Made by a program: the position numbers and the translations under genes. Below are positions 25,757 to 35,944 of a stretch of DNA of 64,000 nucleotides, piece after piece; position 1 is the stretch's first letter; each line of letters opens with the position of its first letter. The stretch is from Guptibacillus hwajinpoensis (lineage in GTDB: Bacteria > Bacillota > Bacilli > Bacillales > Bacillaceae_O): assembly GCA_016841765.1 (NCBI GenBank), contig JAENYN010000005.1, positions 56,062 to 120,061 on the forward strand, read 5' to 3'. The notes beneath the pieces are model-generated. The model saw only the letters and a program-made list of their open reading frames with translations, did not search any database and was not told the origin of the DNA.

Positions 25757-27145
25757 TTATTCTTTCGGGCCTGTCATTTCTTCCGGCCTTACAATCTCAT
25801 CAAATTGTTCTTCGGTCAGCAAGCCGGTTTTTAAGGCGGCTTCTTTCAATGTCAGTTTCTCTTGATGCGCAAGCTTGGCTATTTTGGCCGCATTTTCATA
25901 ACCAATATGCGGGTTCAGTGCCGTCACAAGCATAAGTGACTGGCTGACATACTCATCAATTTTTTCCTTGTTCGGTTCAATGCCGACTGCACACTTGTCA
26001 TTGAAAGAAATCATGGCATCGGCCAGCAATTTCGCCGACTGCAGGAAGTTATAGATAATGACCGGTTTAAATACGTTTAATTCAAAGTTGCCCTGAGAAG
26101 CGGCAAATCCGATTGTTGCATCATTTCCCATCACCTGGGCAGCAACCATTGTCAGTGCCTCGCTCTGGGTCGGATTTACTTTTCCAGGCATGATCGAGCT
26201 GCCAGGCTCATTAGCAGGAATATTGATTTCGCCGATACCGCAGCGCGGGCCGCTTGCGAGCCAGCGGACGTCGTTCGCAATTTTCATCAAGTCAGCAGCC
26301 AGCCCTTTAAGCGCTCCGTGAGTATGTACAAGCTCATCATGGCTTGTAAGGGCGTGAAACTTATTAGGCGCTGAATTGAATTTATATCCTGATATGCCGC
26401 TGATTTCTTCAGCCACCATGTTTCCGAATTCAGGGTGTGCGTTAATGCCTGTCCCGACAGCTGTCCCACCGATGGCCAGGTCACGGACGTAATTGATGCT
26501 GTCCTTCAGCATTGACTCCGTTTTTTCGAGCATTCGGTGCCAGCCGCTCACTTCCTGCCCTAATGTGAGTGGTGTGGCATCCTGAAGGTGGGTCCGGCCA
26601 ATTTTTATGATATCGTCAAATTCCTTCATTTGCTTTGCAAATGTTTCTTTTAAGCTGTTCAGAGCCGGCAAAACTTGCTCTTCCACAATCGTGACAGCTG
26701 CAATATGCATGGCAGTCGGGAATGTGTCGTTTGAACTCTGTGATTTGTTGACATCGTCATTCGGATGGACTTTGCTGTCTGAACCCAGTTCCTGTAAAAT
26801 GCTGTTGGCCCGGTTGGCGATGACTTCATTCATATTCATATTGGATTGGGTTCCGCTGCCTGTCTGCCAGACAACGAGCGGGAAATGGTCATTCAGCTTG
26901 CCGCTGATCACTTCATCGGCAGCCTGGACAATTGCCTTCCCTTTATCTTCTTCAAGTTTACCCAGCTTCATGTTGGCAAGGGCGGCACTTTTTTTCAGAA
27001 CCGCAAACGCCCTGACGATTTCAAGGGGCATCTTTTCCCAGCCGATCCGGAAGTTTTCGCTGCTCCGCTGTGTCTGCGCTCCCCACAGTTTATCTGCAGG
27101 AACTTTGATTTCCCCTAGTGTATCCCGTTCAACTCTATACTCCAT
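25757..27145 (-). CDS. fumC: Class II fumarate hydratase FumC
   Basis: 462 residues. It interconverts fumarate and L-malate in the citric acid cycle as a cytosolic homotetramer. The superfamily signature [16 protein letters not shown] is present (around residue 317), as are [29 protein letters not shown] and the catalytic His region HGALKGLA. Aspartase is the closest alternative, but the length and signature context favour fumarase. GGGGG lies 9 nt before the ATG. It is monocistronic. Confidence 0.96.
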   Translation of the reverse strand: MEYRVERDTLGEIKVPADKLWGAQTQRSSENFRIGWEKMPLEIVRAFAVLKKSAALANMKLGKLEEDKGKAIVQAADEVISGKLNDHFPLVVWQTGSGTQSNMNMNEVIANRANSILQELGSDSKVHPNDDVNKSQSSNDTFPTAMHIAAVTIVEEQVLPALNSLKETFAKQMKEFDDIIKIGRTHLQDATPLTLGQEVSGWHRMLEKTESMLKDSINYVRDLAIGGTAVGTGINAHPEFGNMVAEEISGISGYKFNSAPNKFHALTSHDELVHTHGALKGLAADLMKIANDVRWLASGPRCGIGEINIPANEPGSSIMPGKVNPTQSEALTMVAAQVMGNDATIGFAASQGNFELNVFKPVIIYNFLQSAKLLADAMISFNDKCAVGIEPNKEKIDEYVSQSLMLVTALNPHIGYENAAKIAKLAHQEKLTLKEAALKTGLLTEEQFDEIVRPEEMTGPKE

Positions 27146-27489
27146 TCGATACTTCCCCCTTTAGAACATGATCTTGTATTGTATTCGAGAAAAATCGGCT
27201 GAACCCTTCCGTAAAGGCTGTAAAATTTGTCGATTTCCTTGGTCCTTCCAAAATAAAATTCACCTGTTCGTGAAGCTATAGTCAGTAAATCGCTAAAAAA
27301 AGGAGATAACTGAAGCTTTATTGTGATGGTCGCGTTTCCATTAATGCTTTTACGGCATTGGTAATATCTTGTTGAACCTGTATAATTCACTCTTGTTGTA
27401 TTGCACGGTCACAATTTTGCCAAAATGTTTTTCTTATATAAAAGAAACTCGAACGTTTAAAGAGGATTATGATAGATGGAGGGAATCTT
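27146..27489. other. Intergenic gap between fumC and the SulP gene
   Basis: A 344-bp divergent gap. I see only the two ribosome sites and AT-rich stretches. No convincing gene, repeat or well-formed promoter pair could be supported. Confidence 0.5.
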
Positions 27490-28941
27490 ATGAAGATATC
27501 GGGTTTAATGAACGATGGTTTCGGAAATGTCAGGACCGATATTCTTGCAGGCATGACCGTTGCCCTCGCCCTCATTCCTGAAGCGATTGCGTTCGCCATC
27601 ATCGCCGGTGTCGATCCGATGGTCGGTCTTTATGCCTCATTCAGTATCGCGGTGATCATCGCTTTCACCGGTGGAAGACCCGGAATGATTTCCGCCGCAA
27701 CAGGTGCAATGGCACTTGTCATGGTGTCACTTGTTGCCGATCATGGGGTTGAATATTTGCTCGCGGCAACTGTACTTACCGGAATCATTCAGGTGCTGCT
27801 TGGGTTTTTAAAGGTTGGACGATTCATAACATTCATTCCGCAGCCGGTTATCATCGGTTTCGTGAATGCACTCGCCATTTTGATTTTCACTTCCCAGCTT
27901 ACCCATTTCAAAGGGGCATCGTGGATTATGTATACGATGGTCGCGGGAACACTCGCCATTATTTATTTATTGCCGAGAATCACAAAGGCTGTTCCTTCTC
28001 CACTCGTGGCCATCATCTTAATGACAGGCGCAGCCATGTTCTTTCATCTTGATCTCCGGACGGTTGGTGATATGGGCACGATTACCCGCGAACTGCCGAT
28101 GTTCCATCTTCCGCAGGTTCCGCTTTCGCTCGAAACGCTGCAGATCATTTTACCTTATTCGCTTACACTTGCAACCGTTGGTATTCTTGAATCCCTGCTG
28201 ACTGCAACCATTGTGGATGAAATGACGGATACGAAAAGCAGCAAAAACCGTGAAGTAAAAGGACAGGGCGTCGCCAACTTTGTAACAGGTTTTTTCGGCG
28301 GCATGGCAGGCTGTGCAATGATCGGCCAATCCGTCATCAATGTGAAGTCGGGCGGCCGCGGACGATTGTCTGCCTTTGTCGCAGGTACTTTTCTATTATT
28401 TTTGATTATGGTGCTTGGTCATGTAGTCGTTCAGATTCCAATGGCTGCCCTTGTCGGCGTCATGATCATGGTATCGATCGGAACGTTCGATTGGCAATCA
28501 CTGAAAGGCCTGAATCGGATCCCGGTAAGTGATGCTTCTGTCATGGTGGCAACAGTCGCCATTGTCGTTTATACACACGACCTTGCGAAAGGTGTTCTTG
28601 CCGGTGTAATCTTAAGCGCCGTGACGTTCGGATGGAAAATGGCTAAAATCAAAACAAATACACGCCTGGATGCAAACGGAGTTAAATTCTATACCGTTTC
28701 GGGACAGCTCTTCTTCGGGACAATGAATTACTTTGTCGATTTGTTCAATGTAAAAGATGATCCAGAAATGATTGTGATCGATTTCAGTCATTCACACGTC
28801 TGGGATCAATCTGCCGTTACCGCCATTGCAAAAGTGGTCTATAAATATCAGCAGGCGAACAAACGCATTTCCATTATCGGCTTAAACGAAGAGAGCCAGT
28901 CGATTATCGACCAAATTGGGTTAAACCCTTCCGGCCACTGA
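27490..28941 (+). CDS. SulP-family anion permease with STAS domain
   Basis: 483 residues. The N-terminal ~390 form the SulP transport domain with the signature [34 protein letters not shown] and [18 protein letters not shown]. The C-terminal ~90 ([20 protein letters not shown] ... [18 protein letters not shown]) form a cytoplasmic STAS domain. Family members move sulfate, bicarbonate, dicarboxylates or other anions; the substrate is not deducible. GGAGGG lies before the ATG at 27490. A universal stress protein gene converges from the other side. No carbonic anhydrase gene is adjacent. Confidence 0.9.
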   Translation: MKISGLMNDGFGNVRTDILAGMTVALALIPEAIAFAIIAGVDPMVGLYASFSIAVIIAFTGGRPGMISAATGAMALVMVSLVADHGVEYLLAATVLTGIIQVLLGFLKVGRFITFIPQPVIIGFVNALAILIFTSQLTHFKGASWIMYTMVAGTLAIIYLLPRITKAVPSPLVAIILMTGAAMFFHLDLRTVGDMGTITRELPMFHLPQVPLSLETLQIILPYSLTLATVGILESLLTATIVDEMTDTKSSKNREVKGQGVANFVTGFFGGMAGCAMIGQSVINVKSGGRGRLSAFVAGTFLLFLIMVLGHVVVQIPMAALVGVMIMVSIGTFDWQSLKGLNRIPVSDASVMVATVAIVVYTHDLAKGVLAGVILSAVTFGWKMAKIKTNTRLDANGVKFYTVSGQLFFGTMNYFVDLFNVKDDPEMIVIDFSHSHVWDQSAVTAIAKVVYKYQQANKRISIIGLNEESQSIIDQIGLNPSGH

Positions 28942-28949
28942 CGTGAACG

Positions 28950-28993
28950 TAAAAACGCGGACTGCATACAACAATGCGATCCGCGTTTTTTTA
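28950..28993. terminator. Terminator after the SulP gene
   Basis: AAAACGCGGA and TCCGCGTTTTTTT with an inner GCAT/ATGC pair. It also serves the convergent stress-protein gene. Confidence 0.8.
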
Positions 28994-28997
28994 TAAA

Positions 28998-29423
28998 TCA
29001 CTTCACGATCATGACGGGACAGTGGGCCTCATGTGCAACGGCATGACTGACACTGCCGAGCAGGACTTCACCGATTGTATTCAGCCCCCTGCTGCCGACA
29101 ATGATCAAATCCATGCTGTTTTCCCGTGCTATCTTTACAATTTCCTCTGCCGGTTCTCCTACAGCTGTTTGTATATCATAATCGATACCCTCAGCACGCA
29201 AAATTTCCAGTGTGCCGGCTAGTTTTTCCCTTGCCTGCTCTTCAAGTAAAGCTTTAACATTAAAGTTGGTTTCGAGTAATCGGTGTTTGGCCGGCATCTG
29301 TGCCGATACATGCAATATTGTCAGACGTGCATCAGCAAGTTCTTTCACAAGGTGAACAGCCTTTTGGGCGGCCCGTTCAGCGTGCCTGGAGCCATCCGAT
29401 GACAATAGTAGCCTCTGGAACAT
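28998..29423 (-). CDS. Universal stress protein (UspA family)
   Basis: 141 residues, a single Usp domain. The ATP-binding motif is GSRGLNTIGEVLLGSVSHAVAHEAHCPVMIV, fitting G-2x-G-9x-G(S/T), and Asp10 in LLSSDGS is the adenine-side residue. AGGAGG precedes the ATG by 4-5 nt. A sigma-A-like promoter lies upstream. SulP and Usp genes are neighbours in many bacteria, where Usp proteins may modulate transport; here they converge, so any link is indirect. Confidence 0.92.
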   Translation of the reverse strand: MFQRLLLSSDGSRHAERAAQKAVHLVKELADARLTILHVSAQMPAKHRLLETNFNVKALLEEQAREKLAGTLEILRAEGIDYDIQTAVGEPAEEIVKIARENSMDLIIVGSRGLNTIGEVLLGSVSHAVAHEAHCPVMIVK

Positions 29424-29452
29424 GGTGCCTCCTAATGAAATTGTTTTCTTTA

Positions 29453-29481
29453 ACTATGCTATGTGAAAAGCAAGTCGTCAA
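29453..29481 (-). promoter_or_regulatory. Sigma-A promoter of the universal stress protein gene
   Basis: On the minus strand TTGACG (29476-29481) is 17 bp from CATAGT (29453-29458). The predicted start is about 20 nt before the ribosome site. Confidence 0.5.
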
Positions 29482-29529
29482 GACAGGAATGACATCTCCC
29501 TAACATGTCCCTTGGGTATATATGTGGAT

Positions 29530-32202
29530 TTATCCTTCCTCTTTAGCACCTTTTTTGTCTTTCCCCTTCTTTTCTTTTTTGTCTTTCTCCTTCTTCTCTT
29601 TTACATTATCATCTGATTTCTTTTTCCCGTTATCTTTTTTCTTGGTTTCCTTTTTTTCTTCTTTTTGGGTATTTTGTTTTGTGGGGGAGGAGTCTGCAGT
29701 ATTTTTGCCGTCTTTCTTTTTATTTTTGGTGGAGGATGAGGCGACAGTGCCGCTGCCTTCATCGGCAGCGGCACTTGAACCGTCATCTGTTTGAGTTGAG
29801 CTTCCGTCTCCTGATGAACCGGAAGAGGAATCATCTGTTTGATCTGTGCTTCCGTCTCCTGAAGAGCCAGATGAGGAATCATCGGTTCCTTCCTCTGTCT
29901 GGCCTTCCGTGTTCTGCTCGTCTTGCTGCTCACCATCAGTACTTTGCCCATCATCGGAATTTTCTTGTTCTTCTTTCTTCTTTTCTTCATCTTTTTTCTT
30001 TTGTTCCTCTTCAGCTTTCTTTTTCTCTTCTTCTTTTTTCTTTTTCTCTTCTTCTTTCTTCTTTTCTTCCTCTTTTTTCTTTTGTTCCTGTTCTTTCTTA
30101 TCAGCTTCCTCCTGCTTTTTCTCTTTATCGTCTTCATCGTTTTTGCTGGCTGCAGGTGAGAAGTGCTCTGTCGGTTCCGTACCTTTTATGAATAATTCAT
30201 CTGTTTTTCGATCTGACGGTGTATGGCCTGAAGCAAGTTCGCCTGTCTTCTTATCAAGCGTCACTTCTACAACTGAAGCAGGCATTTTGAAATCAGCAGG
30301 CTTCTGGTCTTTTGATATTTCCGACATGACGACTTTGAAAAGGGCCTTTGAATAATCATCCTTGTCATCCGTCAAATAGGTTTCTTTTGTTGTTTTATCA
30401 TATCCGGTCCAGACAGCTGCTGTATATTCTGTCGTATATCCGGCAAACCACGCATCGGAAGACCCATCAAGATTGGCATCCTGCAGCTCCGGAGGAAGGC
30501 TGGTGGTACCTGTTTTCCCTGCTACAGCAAGGCCCGGAATGTTGGCACTCGCCCCTGTTCCTTCCTGAATGACCGTTTTCAGCATATCCGTGATCATATA
30601 TGCGGCCGCTTTACTCATCGCTTTTTTGGGTTCGGCTTTAAAGGATTGTTCCTTTCCATCCGGTGTGACGACCTTGCGGACAGTCCGCGGTTTGTTATAT
30701 ATCCCTTCATTTCCGAAGGCTGCATAGGCACCGGCAAGCTGCATTGGCGAAATGCCTTTTCCAAATCCGCCGATTGCGTGGGAAGGGTACGCATTCTCCA
30801 GGTTGATTCCAAGATTGCCGGCAAATTCCTTTGCCTTGTCAGCCCCCACTTCCTGGAATGCTAGGATTGCCGGAATATTGTAAGACCATTGCAGGGCAGT
30901 CCGCATTGACACTTCACCATGATATTCGTCATCCCAGTTTTTGAATGTATGGTCTTTCACCTTTAACTCTTCATCTTCAAACTGTTTAAATGTCGACCAT
31001 TTTTCATTCTCGATTCCAGGCCCGTAATCAAGAATCGGCTTGATTGTCGAACCGGGCTGGCGCTTAAGCTGTGTTGCATAATTGAAACCCCGTTGCGTGC
31101 GGTCTTCCGCTTTATCACGGTTTCCTCCTATTGCCCGGATCTCTCCGGTCTTTGTATCCAGCAGCACAAGGCCTGCTTTTAGCTTTTCGTCAGGAAACTT
31201 GATTTCTTCCCCGCTTGTCAGCACATTTTCAACAGTCGTCTGTGCTTTCGGATCGAGCGTCGTATAAATTTTCAGTCCGCCGTTGAACAACTCGGATGTC
31301 GTATATCCCTCCGCTTTCAGCTCATGGATCACCTGGTCGATGAACGCCCCATATTTCGGTTCATCTTTTTTCGTGCTCAACGTTTCCTTTACAGGAACAG
31401 AAACTGCTTCCTTATATTCTTCTTCATTTATGAATCCATGTTTATTCATCAGGGAAAGGACGATATTCCGCCTTTCCTCCGCCTTCTCCGGGTGTAAAAA
31501 CGGGTTATATCCGGACGGGCGCTGCGGCAGGCCGGCAAGCAGTGCCGCTTCTGGAAGCGTCAATTCATCAAGGGTTTTATCAAAATAAACATCCGCAGCT
31601 GCAGCGACGCCATAAGCACCGTTGCCGAGATAAATCTTATTCAGGTACATTTCGAGAATCTCATCTTTTGAATACTTTTCCTCAAACTTAACGGCAAGAT
31701 ATGCTTCCTGCACTTTGCGCTTTAACGTTTTTTCCGTGCTCAGGAATGAGTTTTTTACAACCTGCTGTGTGATTGTGCTTGCTCCCTCTGAACCGTACCC
31801 ATCTTTAAAGTTCGCCACCACCGCTCCAGCGATCCGTTTCAGGTCAATTCCGTTGTGCTCCCGAAACCTTACATCTTCAACCGCGATGAAGGAATTCTGG
31901 ACAAGCTTCGGTATATCCTCGATTTTGGCAAGCTCCCTGTGCTCTTTCCCTGATAAATCAATAATTTCATTATCATTCATATCATAAATACTGGATGACT
32001 GCGACATGCTTAATTGTTCAGGGTCAAGCTCAGGCGCATCCTTGATGAATGCATAGCTTGTATACCCGCCTGCACCGAGCCCGAGAACCGCGACAATCAG
32101 CAGCGCGATAAACATTTTGAAAAGGATGTTTCCTGCTCTCTCCATCGGTGTCCGGCTGGCTGCCTTCTCCTTGCGCTCTATTCGGCTGTTCTTTTTTCTC
32201 AT
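29530..32202 (-). CDS. Class A penicillin-binding protein (PBP1A type) with long low-complexity tail
   Basis: 890 residues. It polymerises and cross-links peptidoglycan. A cytoplasmic basic stretch precedes one membrane helix (29-50). The glycosyltransferase domain has EDVRFREHNG (Glu109) and GASTITQQ. The transpeptidase has STIK with Ser385, SYN at 440 and KTG at 563. From about residue 687 a ~200-residue tail follows: first Lys/Glu-rich, then two tandem DDSSSGSSGDGS-type repeats, then Lys-rich again to the C-terminus. The ATG at 32202 has GGGGAG 8 nt upstream; the frame to 32229 has no ribosome site. No recU gene is adjacent, unlike B. subtilis ponA, so I give no symbol. Confidence 0.93.
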   Translation of the reverse strand: MRKKNSRIERKEKAASRTPMERAGNILFKMFIALLIVAVLGLGAGGYTSYAFIKDAPELDPEQLSMSQSSSIYDMNDNEIIDLSGKEHRELAKIEDIPKLVQNSFIAVEDVRFREHNGIDLKRIAGAVVANFKDGYGSEGASTITQQVVKNSFLSTEKTLKRKVQEAYLAVKFEEKYSKDEILEMYLNKIYLGNGAYGVAAAADVYFDKTLDELTLPEAALLAGLPQRPSGYNPFLHPEKAEERRNIVLSLMNKHGFINEEEYKEAVSVPVKETLSTKKDEPKYGAFIDQVIHELKAEGYTTSELFNGGLKIYTTLDPKAQTTVENVLTSGEEIKFPDEKLKAGLVLLDTKTGEIRAIGGNRDKAEDRTQRGFNYATQLKRQPGSTIKPILDYGPGIENEKWSTFKQFEDEELKVKDHTFKNWDDEYHGEVSMRTALQWSYNIPAILAFQEVGADKAKEFAGNLGINLENAYPSHAIGGFGKGISPMQLAGAYAAFGNEGIYNKPRTVRKVVTPDGKEQSFKAEPKKAMSKAAAYMITDMLKTVIQEGTGASANIPGLAVAGKTGTTSLPPELQDANLDGSSDAWFAGYTTEYTAAVWTGYDKTTKETYLTDDKDDYSKALFKVVMSEISKDQKPADFKMPASVVEVTLDKKTGELASGHTPSDRKTDELFIKGTEPTEHFSPAASKNDEDDKEKKQEEADKKEQEQKKKEEEKKKEEEKKKKEEEKKKAEEEQKKKDEEKKKEEQENSDDGQSTDGEQQDEQNTEGQTEEGTDDSSSGSSGDGSTDQTDDSSSGSSGDGSSTQTDDGSSAAADEGSGTVASSSTKNKKKDGKNTADSSPTKQNTQKEEKKETKKKDNGKKKSDDNVKEKKEKDKKEKKGKDKKGAKEEG

Positions 32203-32422
32203 CGCATCTTCTCCCCTTTTGATTTTCATCTGTACAAAAACTAACAGTTATGTACAACAAAATAAGTGCTTAACACGCTTATACCCCGTCTTAAGCCCTG
32301 TAAAACACACGTAATAAACGCCTGCCATTTTTTACAATTTATTTTCTTTTTTTTCACAAATCCTGTTTATTTCGATGAAAATCGGGAATTTGATGTGTAC
32401 AAAGCAAAAGGAGGAGTCGGAG

Positions 32423-32638
32423 ATGAATAAACCTTACAAACTCTTATATATGCTCGACCGCAGAAAAGGGATCCAGCTTCATGTGAAAGATCAGAAAGAA
32501 GATGTCATCCGTGTGATTTACCTTGATCCGGAATCCTACGAACCGAAAAACAAAGAACATTGCCCCGATAGTCTCCATGAATTTCTGAAGAATAAAAAAC
32601 ATACAATTGCAAAAGAAGAATTGAAAGCTGCTCAATAA
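32423..32638 (+). CDS. Small hypothetical protein
   Basis: 71 residues: MNKPYKLLYMLDRRKGIQLH, then an acidic-basic mixture and a lysine-rich end. GGAGG lies 8 nt before the ATG at 32423; the in-frame ATG at 32375 has none. There is no signal peptide. It is divergent from the penicillin-binding protein gene and ends in two successive hairpin terminators. I do not recognise the family. Confidence 0.7.
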   Translation: MNKPYKLLYMLDRRKGIQLHVKDQKEDVIRVIYLDPESYEPKNKEHCPDSLHEFLKNKKHTIAKEELKAAQ

Positions 32639-32678
32639 CGTACTTATTATCTTTTTATTAAAATCTGCAAAGTCATCC

Positions 32679-32757
32679 GACAGCTGCCGGGAAACGGCAG
32701 CTGTCTTTCATTATGCCAATCCAAAAAAACTGCCGACCAGTTGTCGGCAGTTTTTTC
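32679..32757 (+). terminator. Two consecutive terminator hairpins
   Basis: The first is CAGCTGCCG, GGAAA, CGGCAGCTG (about 32680-32702). The second is AAAAACTGCCGAC, CAGTT, GTCGGCAGTTTTTT (32725-32757). Only the second has a clear T run. The rest of the gap to 33010 holds no gene. Confidence 0.7.
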
Positions 32758-33010
32758 TTTGTACACGTGCGTTTTAACAAATCACAACTTTTTCAAGAAC
32801 AGTGCATCCGCTCCGGGCAATTCCCTTTTTTGTTAAAGTTGTTAGGTTCCAGGGTGATGATGTTGGCTGAATTGGAGAGGGCTGAGGGCAGCCGGCGGTG
32901 TGCCGGCATTTGAGCCGGGTTGCGATGTCGAGGCATACATTCTTGCCAGCCAGTGGTGCAATTCCCCCGCTCTCATGGTATAACTGTTTTATCGAAGGAG
33001 CTGAGCCAGA

Positions 33011-33541
33011 ATGAACAAGCGCAAAGTGGAAGTCGTCCCGTTTCAGCAAAGCTGGAAAGCTGGCTATCTGCAGGTAGCCGAACGTTTAAAAACCATTCTC
33101 GGCGATGAGGTTCTGAGTGTCCATCACATCGGCAGCACCTCCATTCCAGGAATGAGCGCCAAACCGATTCTCGATCTTCTGATTGTAGTCCGGAACATTG
33201 AAAAAATAGATGGGCATAACGGACAAATGAAGGCTTCCGGCTATGATGCATACGGTGAAAACGGCATTCCCGGCCGCCGGTTTTTCGTCAAAGAAAGAGA
33301 CGGGGCAAGAATAAGCCATGTCCATATTTTTGCTGCAGAACACCCTGAAATCCGCCGCCATCTCCTTTTCTGTGACTATCTTTCAGCCCACCCTGAGGAA
33401 GCAGCAGAATATGCAAGGCTCAAAGAAAACCTTGCCAGCCGGTTTCCTGATGATATTGACCGTTATATCGAAGGAAAACATGACTTCATCCAGGAAATTG
33501 ACCGAAAAGCGTCTGAATGGATAAAGACAATTGGCCGATAG
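33011..33541 (+). CDS. GrpB-family (UPF0157) nucleotidyltransferase-like protein
   Basis: 176 residues. The family signature VHHIGSTSIPGMSAKPILDLLIVV is at about 38-61, giving the GS and DxD-like positions of a minimal nucleotidyltransferase fold. RFFVKERDGARISHVHIF and RDYLSAHPEEAAEYARLKENLA-type segments follow. Some members occur fused to CoaE. The enzymatic role is not established. GAAGGAG lies before the ATG. It is monocistronic, ending at a strong terminator shared with the convergent M42 gene. Confidence 0.88.
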   Translation: MNKRKVEVVPFQQSWKAGYLQVAERLKTILGDEVLSVHHIGSTSIPGMSAKPILDLLIVVRNIEKIDGHNGQMKASGYDAYGENGIPGRRFFVKERDGARISHVHIFAAEHPEIRRHLLFCDYLSAHPEEAAEYARLKENLASRFPDDIDRYIEGKHDFIQEIDRKASEWIKTIGR

Positions 33542-33599
33542 GAGAAGACAGAGACGTAATTCCCCATTCTATATTCTTAAAATTGGCATCCGCGATATG

Positions 33600-33639
33600 G
33601 CAAAAGAGGCAGAGGGCTGCTGACCCTCTGCCTCTTTTG
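33600..33639. terminator. Convergent terminator
   Basis: AAAAGAGGCAGAGGG, loop CTGCTGA, CCCTCTGCCTCTTTT: a 15-bp stem with T or A runs on both sides. Confidence 0.85.
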
Positions 33640-33644
33640 AAAAA

Positions 33645-34694
33645 TCAATCTTCAAGCGGATTCAAGCTTTCATTTCCGGTCATGTTTTTAATCCAGGCGG
33701 CTAAAAGATTGATCTCATCCTCAATATCTTTAATGCTAGCCGTTTCCACCGGCGAATGCATATAGCGGAGCGGCAGCGAAACAAGTGCGACCGGCACCCC
33801 TTTCCCTGTCAGGCGCAGCTTGTCGGCATCCGTTCCCGTAGCACGCGGCGTTAATTCATATTGCACATTTATATCAAGATCTTTGGCTGTTTTTTCAAGC
33901 ATCCTGTTCATCTTGATATTGATCGGCGCCCCTTTTGCAAGAACAGGCCCGCGATGCAGCTTAACATCACCGTGTTTGCTTCTGTTCACACCCGGATAGT
34001 CAGTTGCGAATGTCACATCACAGGCAACAGCCATGTCAGGCTCGAGACCGGCACCGGCAAAATAAGCGCCACCCATATTTGTTTCTTCATTCACGGTGCT
34101 GACCGCATACACCCCGACTTTCGGGCGGTCATCAGCAAGGCGCTTTAACACCTCAGCGACAATGAATGCGCCCGTCCGGTTATCAAGGCCCCTGCCGCTT
34201 ACCGTATCATTGAGCAGAAACTCCGCCCCTCTCTTATAAACAGCGAGATCGCCGATTTGGACCGTTTTTTCAATCGTCTCCCGGTCCCCGGCCCCGCAAT
34301 CTATGTATAAATCATCAAACTCCAGCTTCTCCTTCACCCCGCCATGATGCTCGGCATTTGCGCCAATCACCCCGGTCAGGCGGCCGTTATACCCGAGAAT
34401 CTCCACCTTCATTCCAACTGCTATCTTAGGGCTGATTCCCCCAACCTTCTCCACATAAATAAATCCGTCTTCATCAATCCGCTTCACCATGAACCCGATT
34501 TCATCCGAATGGCCCGCAAGCAGCACCTTGACCGGCGCATCCGGATTCAACACTCCAATCACATTTCCGGCATTATCAGACCTCACTTCATCGGCAACCG
34601 GCTTCACATACTCCATCCATTTCTTCTGGATCTCCATTTCCATCCCCGATGGAGACGGTGTCTCGAGAAGCTCTTTCAAAAATTCCTTATTCAT
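33645..34694 (-). CDS. M42-family metallopeptidase (glutamyl aminopeptidase/endoglucanase-like)
   Basis: 349 residues. Cytosolic aminopeptidases of this family form large tetrahedral assemblies with two metals per subunit. Metal and catalytic segments are VLLAGHSDEIGFMV (His and Asp), GRGLDNRTGAF, VSTVNEETNMGGAYF (Glu pair), VACDVTFATDYPG and the late RYMHSPVETAS (His). The ATG at 34694 is 9 nt from GGAGG; the ATG at 34703 is too close. It is monocistronic. Substrate preference (glutamyl, leucyl or other) is not readable. Confidence 0.93.
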   Translation of the reverse strand: MNKEFLKELLETPSPSGMEMEIQKKWMEYVKPVADEVRSDNAGNVIGVLNPDAPVKVLLAGHSDEIGFMVKRIDEDGFIYVEKVGGISPKIAVGMKVEILGYNGRLTGVIGANAEHHGGVKEKLEFDDLYIDCGAGDRETIEKTVQIGDLAVYKRGAEFLLNDTVSGRGLDNRTGAFIVAEVLKRLADDRPKVGVYAVSTVNEETNMGGAYFAGAGLEPDMAVACDVTFATDYPGVNRSKHGDVKLHRGPVLAKGAPINIKMNRMLEKTAKDLDINVQYELTPRATGTDADKLRLTGKGVPVALVSLPLRYMHSPVETASIKDIEDEINLLAAWIKNMTGNESLNPLED

Positions 34695-34802
34695 CACTTT
34701 CATCCTCCTTCTATGTAACCGATAAGTAGACAGTAGCTGATTTTGGGGGGAAATGCCAGTGGTGTGGGTTATTTAGGGGGTTTGATAACTTTATTGTATT
34801 TA

Positions 34803-35798
34803 CTATTCTTTATCAATAACTTCAAAAATTCGCAATTGGTGTGATCTGTTTCTGTAGCTTCCCGAAGAAGTTAAATTAAGGGAGGACAACAACTTTTGAG
34901 AAACAGATATGGAAGGGAGATGAAGAAATTTTCGCAGATTTTTGTTAGTGATTGTTGTATCCACTAACAGATAGTAGTCATTAAGAGCCTGTAAATGGGC
35001 GTTTTTAGAGACAGTATTGCAGTTAGCGCATTTCCAGTTTCCCCATTCCCAAAACATCGGGATGGCAGAACATGCCGGGCAGTGAACCCCCGTTATAATT
35101 TCCAGGTGGTTAATGTTGAATTGCTTAAGGTAATCCGGGATAGAAGGTGCATCTTTTTTAATAATGATACGGGTTATTTTTCTCATTTCTTTTTCTGTAA
35201 GTTTTTCACAACAAGAACTGCTATTTAGTTTATTCAGTTTTTCAGGAAGCGTAGCGGATCGAATGACTTTTTGAAAAATTTCTTTGTTATGAGGCAAAGT
35301 TTTTAAAATTGACGCTGGATTGCTGATTACAACAAATGAATAAATTGGCACTTGTTCAATTTTGTGCTGCATTAACCATGTTCTAAGGTTTAGTTCTTGC
35401 TGCCTTACTTGTATAAGCGGATCGGAAAAAGCCTCTTCTTTGTCATCTTTTGTACGGATCAGTTGTTGGAACAATTGATCAAAGAAGAGTGTTCCAGCAA
35501 TATTCTTCACCTCAAGAATCACGAAATGTTTTTTGGTCATCAACAAAGTATCCAATTGAAAATATACATTCCTCTTATATTCCAGCCTTATGTCATGAAG
35601 AATTATATACTCATCGCTTGGCAAAGATTTTAAGTAATAGTCAATTGATTGTTCTCCCCGATATCCTGCCATGTTTCTAGCCAACTCAGCCTCGATTGCG
35701 CTCATTGAAGGATGGCCTGGATTTATTCTTTTTATCAAAGATTCAAGTTTTTTAATTTTAAGCGGTATTTTTCTTTCTTTTCTTATCAGTAAGGTCAC
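34803..35798 (-). CDS. NERD-domain protein (nuclease-related) with C-terminal zinc ribbon
   Basis: 331 residues. The NERD domain covers roughly 45-150: GYRGEQSIDYYLKSLPSDEYIILHDI, FQLDTLLMTKKHFVILEVKN, where the D-xn-ExK pattern is the nuclease-like core. Near the C-terminus are CPACSAIPMFWEWGNWKCANC, a zinc-ribbon pair. Function is unknown, though NERD is linked to DNA processing. The start is GTG at 35798 with AAGGA upstream. Its base composition is clearly AT-richer than the flanking genes, a hint of separate origin. An AT-rich promoter (35853-35882) and a 21-bp repeat array lie upstream. Confidence 0.87.
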   Translation of the reverse strand: MTLLIRKERKIPLKIKKLESLIKRINPGHPSMSAIEAELARNMAGYRGEQSIDYYLKSLPSDEYIILHDIRLEYKRNVYFQLDTLLMTKKHFVILEVKNIAGTLFFDQLFQQLIRTKDDKEEAFSDPLIQVRQQELNLRTWLMQHKIEQVPIYSFVVISNPASILKTLPHNKEIFQKVIRSATLPEKLNKLNSSSCCEKLTEKEMRKITRIIIKKDAPSIPDYLKQFNINHLEIITGVHCPACSAIPMFWEWGNWKCANCNTVSKNAHLQALNDYYLLVDTTITNKNLRKFLHLPSISVSQKLLSSLNLTSSGSYRNRSHQLRIFEVIDKE

Positions 35799-35852
35799 CT
35801 CATCCTTAACAAAGTTCTTTTCGTATACCTAATTATCATTTATGGACGAAAT

Positions 35853-35882
35853 ATTATCCATTAATTTCAACTAAAATTACAA
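35853..35882 (-). promoter_or_regulatory. Candidate sigma-A promoter of the NERD gene
   Basis: On the minus strand TTGTAA (35877-35882), 18 bp, GATAAT (35853-35858). The start codon is 55 nt downstream. In an AT-rich stretch chance matches are common. Confidence 0.4.
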
Positions 35883-35944
35883 TTTTTTATAAAAACTTAC
35901 AAAATTCAAGAGCAAATCATCCATATTCATTAGCCATTATTATC

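Noticed and set aside
29601..30355. Several frames inside the penicillin-binding protein tail
   Set aside because: They are shadows of the repetitive Lys/Glu codons; poly-Phe/Leu/Ser or poly-Lys products are not plausible.
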